Assembly (NCBI RefSeq): GCF_037204085.1
Contig: NZ_JBBCBW010000027.1
Location: 1-64,000, forward strand
Source: Variovorax sp037204085
GTDB lineage: Bacteria > Pseudomonadota > Gammaproteobacteria > Burkholderiales > Burkholderiaceae_C
Reading direction: 5' to 3'
DNA: 64,000 bases
The position numbers and the translations under genes were made by a program. Below, one piece after another: positions 1-8,197 of the stretch; within the stretch, counting starts at the first letter, position 1; the number at the start of each line of letters is the position of its first letter. The notes under the pieces were generated by a model, which saw only the letters and a program-made list of their open reading frames with translations, ran no database searches and was not told the origin of the DNA.

Positions 1-56
1 CTTGCGCAGCGAAATAAAGGAGGAGGCCGCAGGCCGGGGGACATTCGCGGAGCAAG
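1..56. repeat. Imperfect extragenic palindrome (REP-like) downstream of metY
   Basis: The first 56 bases fold on themselves: CTTGC (1-5) pairs with GCAAG (52-56), GCGAA (9-13) with TTCGC (44-48), and GGCC (25-28) with GGCC (32-35) around a GCA loop. The element may continue left of the window. It lies beyond the metY stop, where a repeat or transcript end is expected. I see no coding potential. Bases 57-128 hold nothing else I can support. Confidence 0.4.
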
Positions 57-128
57 GTACCCCGTCGGCGGGTGCGCGCCCCGAATGAACCCGAACCCAA
101 AAGCGCCGAACATGAACACAAAGCATCC

Positions 129-1439
129 TCAAACCCTCGCCTTTTCAGCAGCCTTCAGCGCCCGCTTCAGGTCGTCGATCAGGTCGGCCGGATCCTCAAG
201 ACCGATGGAAAGCCGGATCGTCCCTTGCGAAATGCCCGCACCCGCCAGCGCCTCGTCGGTCATGCGGAAGTGCGTGGTGCTGGCCGGGTGGATCACCAGG
301 CTGCGGCAATCGCCTACGTTGGCCAGGTGACTGAAGAGCTTGAGCGCTTCGATGAATGCCTTGCCCTGCGCGCGGCTGCCCTTGATGTCGAAACTGAACA
401 CCGCGCCGGCACCGCGCGCACCATGGCGCAACAACTTCTGCGCCAGTGCATGGCTCGGGTGCGACTCGATCAGCGGATGGCCCACGCGCGACACGAAGGG
501 GTGGCTCGCGAGAAACTCGACCACCTTTTGCGTGTTGTCGATGTGGCGCTCCATGCGCAGCGGCAGGGTTTCGATGCCCTGCAGGATCAGCCAGGCGGTG
601 TGCGGGCTCATCGAGGCGCCGAAGTCGCGCAGGCCCTCGCGCCGCGCGCGCAGCAGGAATGCACCGACCGTGCTCTCCTCGCTGAAGACCATGTTGTGAA
701 AGCCGTCGTAGGCCTGGGTCAACTCCGCAAATTTGCCCGACTTCTCCCAGTCGAAACTGCCGCCGTCGACCACCACGCCGCCAATCACGGTGCCGTGGCC
801 CGAGAGGAACTTGGTGGCCGAGTGGTAAACGAGGTCGGCGCCCCAGTCGAATGGCTTGATCAGGTAGGGCGAGGTGAGCGTGGAGTCGACCAGCAGCGGC
901 ACGCCGGCTTCGTGGGCAATGTCGCTCACCGCCGGAATGTCGAGCACGTCGAGCCCGGGGTTGCCCACGGTTTCGCCGAAGAAGAGCTTGGTTTCGGGGC
1001 GCACCGCGGCGCGCCAGCCGTCCAGGTCGCCGGGCTTCACGAAGGTGGTTTCGATGCCGAAGCGCCGCATCGTGTAGTGCAGCAGGTTCTGCGAGCCGCC
1101 GTAGAGCGCGGTGCTCGCCACGATGTGCGAGCCCGCGCCCATGAGCGTGGCGATCGAGAGATGCAGCGCGGCCTGCCCGCTGGCGGTGGCAATGGCGCCA
1201 ATGCCGCCTTCGAGCGCCGAAACGCGCTGCTCGAGCACCGCATTGGTCGGGTTGCTGATGCGCGAGTACACATGGCCCGCGCGCTCGAGGTTGAAGAGCG
1301 CCGCCGCATGGTCGCTCGACTCGAAGACGAAAGACGTGGTGAGATGGATCGGCACCGCCCGCGCGCCGGTGGCGGGGTCGGGTGCGGCGCCGGCGTGCAG
1401 CGCCAAAGTATCGAATCCGGGGTCGGAGTAGCCGGGCAT
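129..1439 (-). CDS. metY: O-acetylhomoserine sulfhydrylase (homocysteine synthase)
   Basis: PLP enzyme of the Cys/Met metabolism family; by family knowledge it joins sulfide to O-acetylhomoserine to give homocysteine in cytosolic methionine synthesis. The product has 436 residues, normal for MetY. The PLP lysine is K210 in HSATKFLSGHG, and the substrate loop SRISNPT lies near residue 59. ATG at 1439 is preferred because AAAGG sits five bases upstream; the in-frame GTG at 1445 overlaps that site. It is a single-gene unit divergent from the CBS gene. O-succinylhomoserine (MetZ) specificity is possible, but the N-terminal region and length favour MetY. Confidence 0.93.
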   Translation of the reverse strand: MPGYSDPGFDTLALHAGAAPDPATGARAVPIHLTTSFVFESSDHAAALFNLERAGHVYSRISNPTNAVLEQRVSALEGGIGAIATASGQAALHLSIATLMGAGSHIVASTALYGGSQNLLHYTMRRFGIETTFVKPGDLDGWRAAVRPETKLFFGETVGNPGLDVLDIPAVSDIAHEAGVPLLVDSTLTSPYLIKPFDWGADLVYHSATKFLSGHGTVIGGVVVDGGSFDWEKSGKFAELTQAYDGFHNMVFSEESTVGAFLLRARREGLRDFGASMSPHTAWLILQGIETLPLRMERHIDNTQKVVEFLASHPFVSRVGHPLIESHPSHALAQKLLRHGARGAGAVFSFDIKGSRAQGKAFIEALKLFSHLANVGDCRSLVIHPASTTHFRMTDEALAGAGISQGTIRLSIGLEDPADLIDDLKRALKAAEKARV

Positions 1440-1582
1440 GAGCACCTTTCTGGGTTCGTTCGCAATGCCCCGTTACGTCTGCTAATCATGCGCGCGCATC
1501 ATGGGCGTGGGAGTCGGCGCCGATTGTGGGCTATATTCAATTCGGCACCGCCGCCGAGAACGATTTCCGAGAGGAGCACACG

Positions 1583-2023
1583 ATGAAAGTCAGCGACATC
1601 CTTCGCGTCAAGGGCAACACGCTCTTCACCATCACGCCTGACGACCTGCTGGCCGAAGCGGTCAAGACCATGGCGGAAAAGGACATCGGCTCCCTGGTGG
1701 TCATGGAACACGGCGACCTGGTCGGCATGCTCACCTTCAGGGAAGTGATCGTGGCCCTGGTCGACAACGGCGGCCAGGTGGGCGGCACGCTCGTGCGCAA
1801 GGCCATGGACGACGCGCCCGTTACGTGCACCCTCGAAACCGAACTCGACGAAATTCGCCGCATCATGCTGGAGCGCCACGCGCGCTACATGCCTGTGATG
1901 GACAAGCGCATGCTGATGGGCGTGATCAGCTTCTACGACGTGGCCAAGGCGGTGGTGGACAGCCAGAACTTCGAGAACAAGATGCTGAAGGCCTACATCC
2001 GCGACTGGCCCGAAGAGCAGTAG
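1583..2023 (+). CDS. CBS-domain-pair protein
   Basis: A 146-residue protein made almost entirely of two CBS domains (about residues 8-60 and 75-132), a Bateman module that in other families binds adenine nucleotides. There is no catalytic or membrane domain, so it is probably a stand-alone ligand sensor or partner of another enzyme. An upstream in-frame start at 1526 exists, but GAGAGGAG (1569-1576) sits just ahead of ATG 1583, which fixes the start. It converges on the Bug gene that ends at 2057. Substrate and partner cannot be told from the sequence. Confidence 0.9.
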   Translation: MKVSDILRVKGNTLFTITPDDLLAEAVKTMAEKDIGSLVVMEHGDLVGMLTFREVIVALVDNGGQVGGTLVRKAMDDAPVTCTLETELDEIRRIMLERHARYMPVMDKRMLMGVISFYDVAKAVVDSQNFENKMLKAYIRDWPEEQ

Positions 2024-2056
2024 CCGCGGCGGCGCCGCCCGCGCGGCCCGGCGAGC

Positions 2057-3064
2057 TTATTCCTTGATATTGGCCGACTGCACGATCTTCTGATTGCGGG
2101 CGTATTCGGCCTGCACGAATTGGCCGAATTGCTCCGGCGTGCCGCTGCCGGGCAGGGCGCCTTGCTCGTTGAGCTTGCTGCGCACCTGGTCTTCGGCCAG
2201 CACCGCGTTCAACTCCTGGTTGAGGCGCGCCACCACGGCGGGCGGGGTCTTGGCGGGCGCGAAGATGCCGGTCCAGCTCACCATGTCGTAGCCCTTGAGG
2301 CCGGGCATCTCGCCGAAGGTGGGCACGTTCGGCAGCGCGGCAAGGCGCTGGCCGCCGGTAATGCCCAGCGCCTTCAGGCGGTTGCCGTTCACATGCGGAA
2401 TGGCGCTGGTGCTGACCAGCATTGCCAGGTCGACCTGGTTGCCGATCACGTCCGTGGCAATCTGCGCGCCGCCGCGATAGGGCACGTGGGTCACGAAGAT
2501 GCCGCTGCGCTGCTTCAGGAGCTCCATCGCCAGCTGCAGCACCGTGCCCACGCCCGAAGTGGCGTAGTTGTAGGCACCGGGCTTGGCCTTGGCGAGCTTC
2601 ACGAAGTCGGCATAGGTCTGGGCTTCCAGGCCGGGGCGGGCCACCAGCACCATCGGCGCTGTGTTGAGCATGCCCACCGGCGCCAGGTCCTTGAGCGGAT
2701 CGAACTTGAAGGCTGAAGGGTTGACCAGCCGCCCGATGGCGATGGCGCTGTCGGGCCCGACCACCAGCGTGTAGCCGTCGGGCGCCGCGTTCACGGCCTT
2801 GGCCACGCCGATGGCGCCGCCCGCGCCGCTCACGTTTTCGATGACGACCGACTGCTTCAGCCGCTCGGCCAGCCGCGTGGCGACGAGGCGGGCGTTGACG
2901 TCCACGCTGCCGCCGGCCGTGTAGGGAACGATCAGCGTGATCGGCTTGGCAGCGGGCCATGCGGCCTGGGCGAGTGCCGCGGCAGGCAGCATTGCGCAGA
3001 ACAGGGTGGCGGCCAGAAGAGTGCGGCGGGGAAGGCGGGCGGATTGGGTCATGGCTTGGCTCAT
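2057..3064 (-). CDS. Bug-family periplasmic solute receptor (TctC-like)
   Basis: A 335-residue tripartite-tricarboxylate-transporter type binding protein. It has a signal peptide (RRTLLAATLF... to AAALAQA), the ITLIVPYTAGGSVDVNAR strand-loop and the PDGYTLVVG motif of the family. Its ATG at 3064 overlaps the TGA of the adenosine-deaminase-like gene as ATGA, so the two are translationally coupled and the ligand may be a substrate of that enzyme. A second in-frame ATG lies at 3052. No TctA/TctB membrane partners are in the window. In Betaproteobacteria such orphan receptors are very numerous and most ligands are unknown. Confidence 0.92.
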   Translation of the reverse strand: MSQAMTQSARLPRRTLLAATLFCAMLPAAALAQAAWPAAKPITLIVPYTAGGSVDVNARLVATRLAERLKQSVVIENVSGAGGAIGVAKAVNAAPDGYTLVVGPDSAIAIGRLVNPSAFKFDPLKDLAPVGMLNTAPMVLVARPGLEAQTYADFVKLAKAKPGAYNYATSGVGTVLQLAMELLKQRSGIFVTHVPYRGGAQIATDVIGNQVDLAMLVSTSAIPHVNGNRLKALGITGGQRLAALPNVPTFGEMPGLKGYDMVSWTGIFAPAKTPPAVVARLNQELNAVLAEDQVRSKLNEQGALPGSGTPEQFGQFVQAEYARNQKIVQSANIKE

Positions 3065-4152
3065 TGCGGATGGGCGGGTTGCGGTTCTTGTACAAGGCGG
3101 GCGTGCAGCGCGTCGAACTCCTGGCTCCATTGGGTGCGCCATTCGCGGCGCTGGGTGTCGTCGATCCATGCGCCGTCGAGCCCGTTGTGCATGAAGCCGC
3201 GCAAGTCGTCCAACCCGAAGCCGAAGTCGCGCACCATCATCAGCCAGGCCTGCGTGGGCGTCACCTTGTGCAGCGTCGGATCGTCGGTGTTGGGGTGGAT
3301 GCGCAGGCCCAGGCCCGGCATGCGCCGAATGGGATGGTCGAGCGCCCAGCGCTCCGGCGGCAGGGTGCGCAGGTAGTAGGAATTGGTGGGCACCACGGTA
3401 AAGATCACGCCGCGCTCGGCGCACTCGCGTGCGAAGTCAGGTTGGTCGACCACCGTGTAGCCGTGGTCGATGCGGTCGACCTGCAGCGTGTCGAGCGCGG
3501 TGCGCACGTTGGTCCAGGGCATGCCGAACTCACCCGCGTGCGCCGTGGCCTTGAGCCCCGCGCGCCGGGCTTCGGCATACGCCTCCGCAAAAAGCTCGGG
3601 CGGCCGGTCGACCTCGCGGTAGTCGATGCCGATGCCGATCACCTCGTCGCAGCGGTGCGCCTTGACCCACTCCACCATTTCGACGGCAGCCTCGGGGCTG
3701 GCCTCGCGGTCGATGGCGGCGATGAGGCGGCCGATGATGCCGAACTCCTGCTGCGCGTCCTGGATGGCGCGCACGATCGCGCACTGCGCCACCGGATACG
3801 GAATGCCGGAGCCGTGCACGGTGCCCGTCGGGTTCCAGAAGAACTCGGCGTAGCGCACGTTGTGCGCCGCGGCGTCCTCCAAATATTCGCGCGTCAGCTG
3901 GTACAGGTCGCCCGGGCTGCGAACCAGCTGCGCATCGAGTGCGCGCAGCACGCGCAGCACGCCAACGGGCTTTTCTCCACGCGTATAGAAGCCTTCGATT
4001 TCGTCGGCCGCCAGCGGCGAACCGGCGCGATGGTTGAGTTGCTTGAAGGTTTCGTGGCGCACCGTGCCGAACAGGTGGCAATGCAACTCCACCTTGGGCA
4101 TCGCATGCAGCATGGCTTCCAGCGTGAGGGGCGGCAGATCGGGGCGGGTCAT
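3061..4152 (-). CDS. Adenosine deaminase family hydrolase
   Basis: A metal-dependent amidohydrolase of the adenosine deaminase family, 363 residues from ATG 4152. Visible metal and catalytic motifs, in order, are HCH near the N-terminus (HCHLFGT), TAHAGE, DHGY and HPNTDDP. The last replaces the more usual SLNTDDP of adenosine deaminase, so the substrate may be another aminopurine or a modified nucleoside. A GTG at 4215 would extend the protein, but it lies inside the divergent promoter region, so I chose ATG 4152 although no clear ribosome site precedes it. It is coupled (ATGA) to a Bug receptor and divergent from a LysR regulator that probably controls it. Confidence 0.88.
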   Translation of the reverse strand: MTRPDLPPLTLEAMLHAMPKVELHCHLFGTVRHETFKQLNHRAGSPLAADEIEGFYTRGEKPVGVLRVLRALDAQLVRSPGDLYQLTREYLEDAAAHNVRYAEFFWNPTGTVHGSGIPYPVAQCAIVRAIQDAQQEFGIIGRLIAAIDREASPEAAVEMVEWVKAHRCDEVIGIGIDYREVDRPPELFAEAYAEARRAGLKATAHAGEFGMPWTNVRTALDTLQVDRIDHGYTVVDQPDFARECAERGVIFTVVPTNSYYLRTLPPERWALDHPIRRMPGLGLRIHPNTDDPTLHKVTPTQAWLMMVRDFGFGLDDLRGFMHNGLDGAWIDDTQRREWRTQWSQEFDALHARLVQEPQPAHPQ

Positions 4153-4200
4153 GCCGGGCAGTCTAGGGAGCGGCGCCTCATAAGCAAAATTTTGAATTTC

Positions 4201-4223
4201 TATAATTTGATTCACTGAATCAA
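4201..4223. promoter_or_regulatory. Divergent control region with perfect palindrome (candidate LysR operator)
   Basis: Between the deaminase and the LysR gene, TATAAT (4201-4206, plus strand) is followed directly by a perfect inverted repeat: TTGATTC (4207-4213), ACT, GAATCAA (4217-4223). The stretch is strikingly AT-rich against its surroundings. Dyads in divergent LysR promoters are typically the regulator's binding site, so I read this as the operator. No good -35 hexamer is seen for the plus-strand promoter. Confidence 0.5.
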
Positions 4224-4239
4224 TCGCTTACCCAACTCC

Positions 4240-5196
4240 ATGGCCTCTCCGCCGCTCAGGGCGCTCACGCTGCGCCAGCTTCAGTTCTTCTCGGTGCTGG
4301 TGGAAGAAGGGCACTTCGGCCACGCCGCGCGCCGGCTGGCCATTACCCAGCCGGCGCTGAGCAACGCCATCAAGCAGATGGAAAAACTGTTGGGCGCCGA
4401 GCTGCTGACCCGTTCCACCCACCGGCTGGAGCTCACGTCGGTGGGCGCCGAGGTGCTGGCGCGCACCGATTTCCTGGTCAATGCGTTCGACGTGGCACTG
4501 CGCGACATCGAAAGCACGGTGCAGCGCGGGCGAGCTTTCGTGCGCGTGGGCGTGATTCCGTCGGCCAGCGGGCGCGTCATGGCCGCTGCGGGCGAATTTC
4601 TCGAAACCGGACGGCGCGAGGTCGAAATTGCCTGGCGGGACGCGCCCTCGACCGTGTTGCTGGCCGAACTGCGCAGCGGCCAGCTCGACATGGCGGTTGC
4701 AGCCATCACGGAGGCACCGGGCGGGCTGGCCTGTGTCGACCTGTTCCGCGACCCGCTGGTGCTGGTGGTGCGGCGTGACCATGCGCTGGCCTCAGCCTCT
4801 GACGCGAGCTGGGAGGCCATCGGCAAGGAGCGGCTGGTGCTGTTCGAAAGCGGCAGCATGCCGGCGCTCGGCAACCCGGCCCGTGCGCAGTTCGAGCAGG
4901 GGCCCGAGCCCTACCGCGTGAGCTATTCCGAAACGCTGTATGCACTGGTGCGAAGCGGCCAGGCGCTGGGCCTCATGCCGCGGCTCTATACCTCGTCGCT
5001 GCGCGACCCGGAGCTGGTGGTGATTCCGCTGTCGAAGCCGCGCATTGAGCGGCGCGTGGTGCTGGCCTACCTGCCGGGGCCGATGCGCAACGTGGCGGCG
5101 CAAGAGCTGATTGCGTTTTTGCGTGATCGGCTTCCACAGGCCGGCGAAGCCGCGGTGCGGCGCGTGGCGGCGAAGGGCGCGCGGAGTCGGCGCTGA
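4240..5196 (+). CDS. LysR-family transcriptional regulator
   Basis: A 318-residue LysR regulator. The winged helix-turn-helix is at about residues 8-67 (FGHAARRLAITQPALSNAI), followed by the periplasmic-binding-like effector domain. The C-terminal tail is basic (AAKGARSRR). It is transcribed away from the adenosine-deaminase-like/Bug pair and a perfect palindrome lies in the shared promoter region, so the likely targets are that pair and itself. The inducer is unknown; a purine or purine-derived compound is a reasonable guess from the neighbour only. Confidence 0.93.
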   Translation: MASPPLRALTLRQLQFFSVLVEEGHFGHAARRLAITQPALSNAIKQMEKLLGAELLTRSTHRLELTSVGAEVLARTDFLVNAFDVALRDIESTVQRGRAFVRVGVIPSASGRVMAAAGEFLETGRREVEIAWRDAPSTVLLAELRSGQLDMAVAAITEAPGGLACVDLFRDPLVLVVRRDHALASASDASWEAIGKERLVLFESGSMPALGNPARAQFEQGPEPYRVSYSETLYALVRSGQALGLMPRLYTSSLRDPELVVIPLSKPRIERRVVLAYLPGPMRNVAAQELIAFLRDRLPQAGEAAVRRVAAKGARSRR

Positions 5197-5234
5197 GATC
5201 GAGGCGCTGAAGTCGGCGCTGAGGCCGGGTCGAT

Positions 5235-6452
5235 CTAGTGCAGCTCAGCCGCGGCGTGAATGGTTTCGCGCACGCGCGGATAGATCTGCGCATTCCACTT
5301 GCTGCCGCTGAAAACGCCGTAGTGGCCCACGCCGGCCTGCAGGTGGTGCACCTTCAGGTAGGGCCGGATGCCGGTGCACAGGTCTTGCGCCGCCACCGTC
5401 TGGCCGACCGCGCAGATGTCGTCGCGCTCGCCTTCGACTGTGAGCAGCGCGGTGCGGCGGATGGCGGCCGGGTTCACCGTGCGGTCGCCCACGGTGAGCA
5501 CGCCGCGCGGCAGGTCGTAGGTCTGGAATACGCGCTCCACCGTCTCCAGGTAGAACTCGGCCGGCAGGTCGTTCACCGCCAGGTACTCCTCGTAGAAGGC
5601 GGCAATGGTGCGCGCCTTATCGATTTCGCCCTCGACCAGGTGCTTGGCCAGGTCTTCGAACTGCTTCTTGTGGCGCTCGGGGTTCATGCTCATGAAGGCC
5701 GAAAGCTGGAGAAAGCCCGGGTATACGCGCCGCATCATGCCGGCATGCGGCCACGGCACGTGGCTGATCAGGTTGCGGCGGAACCACTCGATGGGCTTGC
5801 TGGTGGCGAGCTTGTTCACACCGGTCGGGTTGATGCGGCAATCGACCGGCCCCGCCATGAGCGTGAGGCTGCGCGGCGTGGCGGGGTTGTCGTCTTCGGC
5901 CATGAGGGCGGTGGCGGCCAGTGCGGCCACGCAGGGCTGGCACACGGCCACCATGTGCACGCCCGGGCCGACCGCTTCCAGAAACTGGATGAGCTGCAGC
6001 GTGTAGTCGTCCAGGCTGAAGCCGCCATGCCATAGCGGCACGTCGCGCGCGTTGTGCCAGTCGGTCAGGTACACGTCGTGGTCGCGCAGCAGGGTGCGCA
6101 CGGTTTCGCGCAGCAGCGTGGCAAAGTGGCCCGACAGTGGTGCAACCAGCAGCACGGGCGGGTGCACGGCCTTTGTGTCCTTGCGGAAGTGCAGCAGCGT
6201 GCCGAAGGGCGAAACCAGTGTTTTCTCTTCGTGCACGGCGGTTTCCACGCCGTCCACCACAACGCTGTGAATGGCGTAGTCGGGCCGTGAATGGGTGAGC
6301 CGCATGCGCGAAAACACCTCGAACTGGGCGGCCATGCGCCGCACCATGGTGCGCTCGGTGCCGTCCTTCCAGAGTGCCTGGCCGAGGTACTGGGCTGCGA
6401 GCCGGGAGGGCGAGAGCAGGTCGGCTTGGTTCTGGTAGGCCCGGTACAACAT
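5235..6452 (-). CDS. phaZ: Intracellular polyhydroxyalkanoate depolymerase
   Basis: A 405-residue protein of the PhaZ1 family, which attacks native short-chain PHA granules inside the cell. In this family the lipase-box serine is replaced by cysteine; here the motif is VCQPC with C171 as the expected nucleophile. The N-terminus MLYRAYQNQADLLSP matches where family members begin, so ATG 6452 is preferred over longer reading-frame starts. It is single and divergent from the GST at 6554, with 101 bp between. Its presence implies the organism stores PHB. Confidence 0.93.
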   Translation of the reverse strand: MLYRAYQNQADLLSPSRLAAQYLGQALWKDGTERTMVRRMAAQFEVFSRMRLTHSRPDYAIHSVVVDGVETAVHEEKTLVSPFGTLLHFRKDTKAVHPPVLLVAPLSGHFATLLRETVRTLLRDHDVYLTDWHNARDVPLWHGGFSLDDYTLQLIQFLEAVGPGVHMVAVCQPCVAALAATALMAEDDNPATPRSLTLMAGPVDCRINPTGVNKLATSKPIEWFRRNLISHVPWPHAGMMRRVYPGFLQLSAFMSMNPERHKKQFEDLAKHLVEGEIDKARTIAAFYEEYLAVNDLPAEFYLETVERVFQTYDLPRGVLTVGDRTVNPAAIRRTALLTVEGERDDICAVGQTVAAQDLCTGIRPYLKVHHLQAGVGHYGVFSGSKWNAQIYPRVRETIHAAAELH

Positions 6453-6553
6453 ATAAGTAGTACAGGCAAGTTGCGGGCCAAGCGGTGGCACAGGCCTTGC
6501 ACGGACATGGGGGCCAACCCGGCAGCTAGGCAGACCCGCCAAGGAGACCCACG

Positions 6554-7210
6554 ATGGCCAAACCCGTTCTCACCATCAGCAGCAAGAACTACGGCGCCTG
6601 GGCGCTGCGGGGCTGGCTGATGTGCAGGCTGGCCGGGCTGGACTTCAGCGAAAAGATCATTCCGCCCGACGATCCGGCCATGAAGGCCGAGATGCTGCTG
6701 CTCTCGTCGTCGATGCTGGTGCCTTCGCTCCAACACGGCAGCGTGAAGGTGTGGGACACGCTGGCCATTGGCGAATACCTGAGCGAAATCAAGCCCAAGG
6801 CCGGGCTGCTGCCGGCCGACATCCAGGCCCGCGCGCATTGCCGCGCGATCTGCGGCGAAATGCATTCGGGCTTTGCCTCGATGCGCGGCGCCTTGCCGAT
6901 GAACATCAAGGCCCGGTTTCCGGGCTTCAAGATCTGGTCGCGCGCGCAGGCCGACATCGACCGCATCGTCGCCATCTGGCGCGAATGCCTGAAGACCTAC
7001 GGCGGCCCCTTCCTCTTCGGCAAGCAGCCCGGCATGGCCGACGCCATGTACGCGCCGGTGGTCACGCGCTTTCTGAGCTACGACGTGCCGCTGGACTCCG
7101 TTTGCGCCTCTTATTGCAAGCGCGTGATGGACTTGCCCGCCATGCAGGAGTGGGTGGCCGCCGCGAAGCAGGAACCCGAGGAAATCGACGAACTGGACGC
7201 GGAGTTTTGA
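6554..7210 (+). CDS. Glutathione S-transferase family protein
   Basis: A 218-residue protein with an N-terminal thioredoxin-like fold (about 1-80) and a C-terminal helical domain. The usual N-terminal catalytic Ser/Cys position reads ISSKNYGAW, and the cis-proline loop is MLVPSL. AAGGAG lies ahead of ATG 6554. It converges on the DOPA-dioxygenase-like gene with a 12 bp gap. Substrate is unknown; this subgroup is usually annotated only as GST. Confidence 0.9.
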   Translation: MAKPVLTISSKNYGAWALRGWLMCRLAGLDFSEKIIPPDDPAMKAEMLLLSSSMLVPSLQHGSVKVWDTLAIGEYLSEIKPKAGLLPADIQARAHCRAICGEMHSGFASMRGALPMNIKARFPGFKIWSRAQADIDRIVAIWRECLKTYGGPFLFGKQPGMADAMYAPVVTRFLSYDVPLDSVCASYCKRVMDLPAMQEWVAAAKQEPEEIDELDAEF

Positions 7211-7222
7211 GCGTCCGGCCGC

Positions 7223-7570
7223 CTAGTGCCGGAACATCCGCAGGTCGAGCGCGCTTTCCTCGCCGAGCCACATGGCATGCGCCGTGTGGTCGGCCAGGTC
7301 GTCGCCCGTGACGCCGTGCACAAAAATGTCGAGCCCGTTGCGGTTGGCCTCCAGCCATTCGATCACCTGGTCGAACTCGGCTGCGTCGAACGCCAATTGG
7401 CAGCTCCAGTGCGGATGCGGCCCGACCAGGCGCTCATGCACCCGGCCGACCACCACCATCAACTCGCGGCCCGCGCGCTCGCACAGCTGCCTTGCCTGTG
7501 CGACCGTGTCGGGGCCGAAGTAGACGTGGGCGTGGTATTGCGGATAGAGGTTTTCAGGGCGGCGCGGCAT
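7223..7570 (-). CDS. DOPA 4,5-dioxygenase family protein
   Basis: A small (115 residue) member of the family whose fungal founder cleaves the ring of DOPA. Histidine-rich family motifs are visible: YHAHVYFGP, PHPHWSCQLAF and the C-terminal HTAHAMWLG. The start lies only 6 bp past the end of the DUF4166 gene, so it is the last gene of the GbsR-led operon. The bacterial function is unknown; an aromatic diol substrate is possible by family, not shown here. Confidence 0.88.
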   Translation of the reverse strand: MPRRPENLYPQYHAHVYFGPDTVAQARQLCERAGRELMVVVGRVHERLVGPHPHWSCQLAFDAAEFDQVIEWLEANRNGLDIFVHGVTGDDLADHTAHAMWLGEESALDLRMFRH

Positions 7571-7576
7571 ATCGGC

Positions 7577-8197
7577 TCATTGTGGCCCTAACCTGAAGCG
7601 CCCGCTGTAGCGGAACACATCGCCAAACCAACGGTGGCGCAGCACCATCTTCATGGTGAAGCCGTCGGCATCGGCCGGATCGGGCCGCTCCTCGACGTAG
7701 GCCGTGCCCAGCAGCAGGCCCAGCGGCAGCGGCAAGCGCAATTTGCCAAGGCGCCAGATGTAGCCTTTGTCGCGGAACACCAGCGCGCCTTCTTCCGCGC
7801 TCACGGCCAGGCGCATGCCGATGCCGAAGCGCACGTATTCGACTACCTCGTTGCCGCGCTCTGCCACATGTGCCATGTGCGAACGAAAGTGGAACGGCGC
7901 GCGGCCTTCGAAGCGGAAGACGCGGTCCCAGTACAAAAGGGCGTCGTCCGGCCGGCAGCGGTAGTGCACATCGATCGGCACGCCGGTGCCGGTGTAGGGA
8001 ACCAGCGCCCCGAACAGGCGGCCAAAGGGCATGAGCAGCTTTGCCCAGGGGGCGTGGTGCACTTCGTCCATGGTGCCGCGCACGCACACGTGGGCATTCG
8101 AGAACGGCGCCATGGTGTAGTGGCGGCGGATCACCTCGCCCAGCCGCTCCCAGGCAGGGCCGAGCACTTGCTGGAAGACGGGCCGGCTGTCGTTCAT
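7577..8197 (-). CDS. DUF4166 domain protein
   Basis: A 206-residue protein matching the DUF4166 pattern throughout, including VLGPAWERLGEVIRRHY near the start, W-D-R-x-F in the middle and the ending RYSGRF. No catalytic motif is recognised. Its ATG at 8197 overlaps the TGA of the SRPBCC membrane protein as ATGA, so the two are coupled and may work together. In other genomes DUF4166 can be fused to oxidoreductases, which hints at a lipid or isoprenoid modification role, but this is only a hint. Confidence 0.85.
   Translation of the reverse strand: MNDSRPVFQQVLGPAWERLGEVIRRHYTMAPFSNAHVCVRGTMDEVHHAPWAKLLMPFGRLFGALVPYTGTGVPIDVHYRCRPDDALLYWDRVFRFEGRAPFHFRSHMAHVAERGNEVVEYVRFGIGMRLAVSAEEGALVFRDKGYIWRLGKLRLPLPLGLLLGTAYVEERPDPADADGFTMKMVLRHRWFGDVFRYSGRFRLGPQ

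Noticed and set aside
72..1586. 504-codon plus-strand ORF over metY
   Set aside because: Antisense to a clear enzyme gene, no motif, and typical shadow composition.
3061..4215. GTG 4215 as start of the deaminase-like gene
   Set aside because: It lies in the middle of the AT-rich palindrome of the divergent promoter, and the extra 21 residues do not resemble the family.
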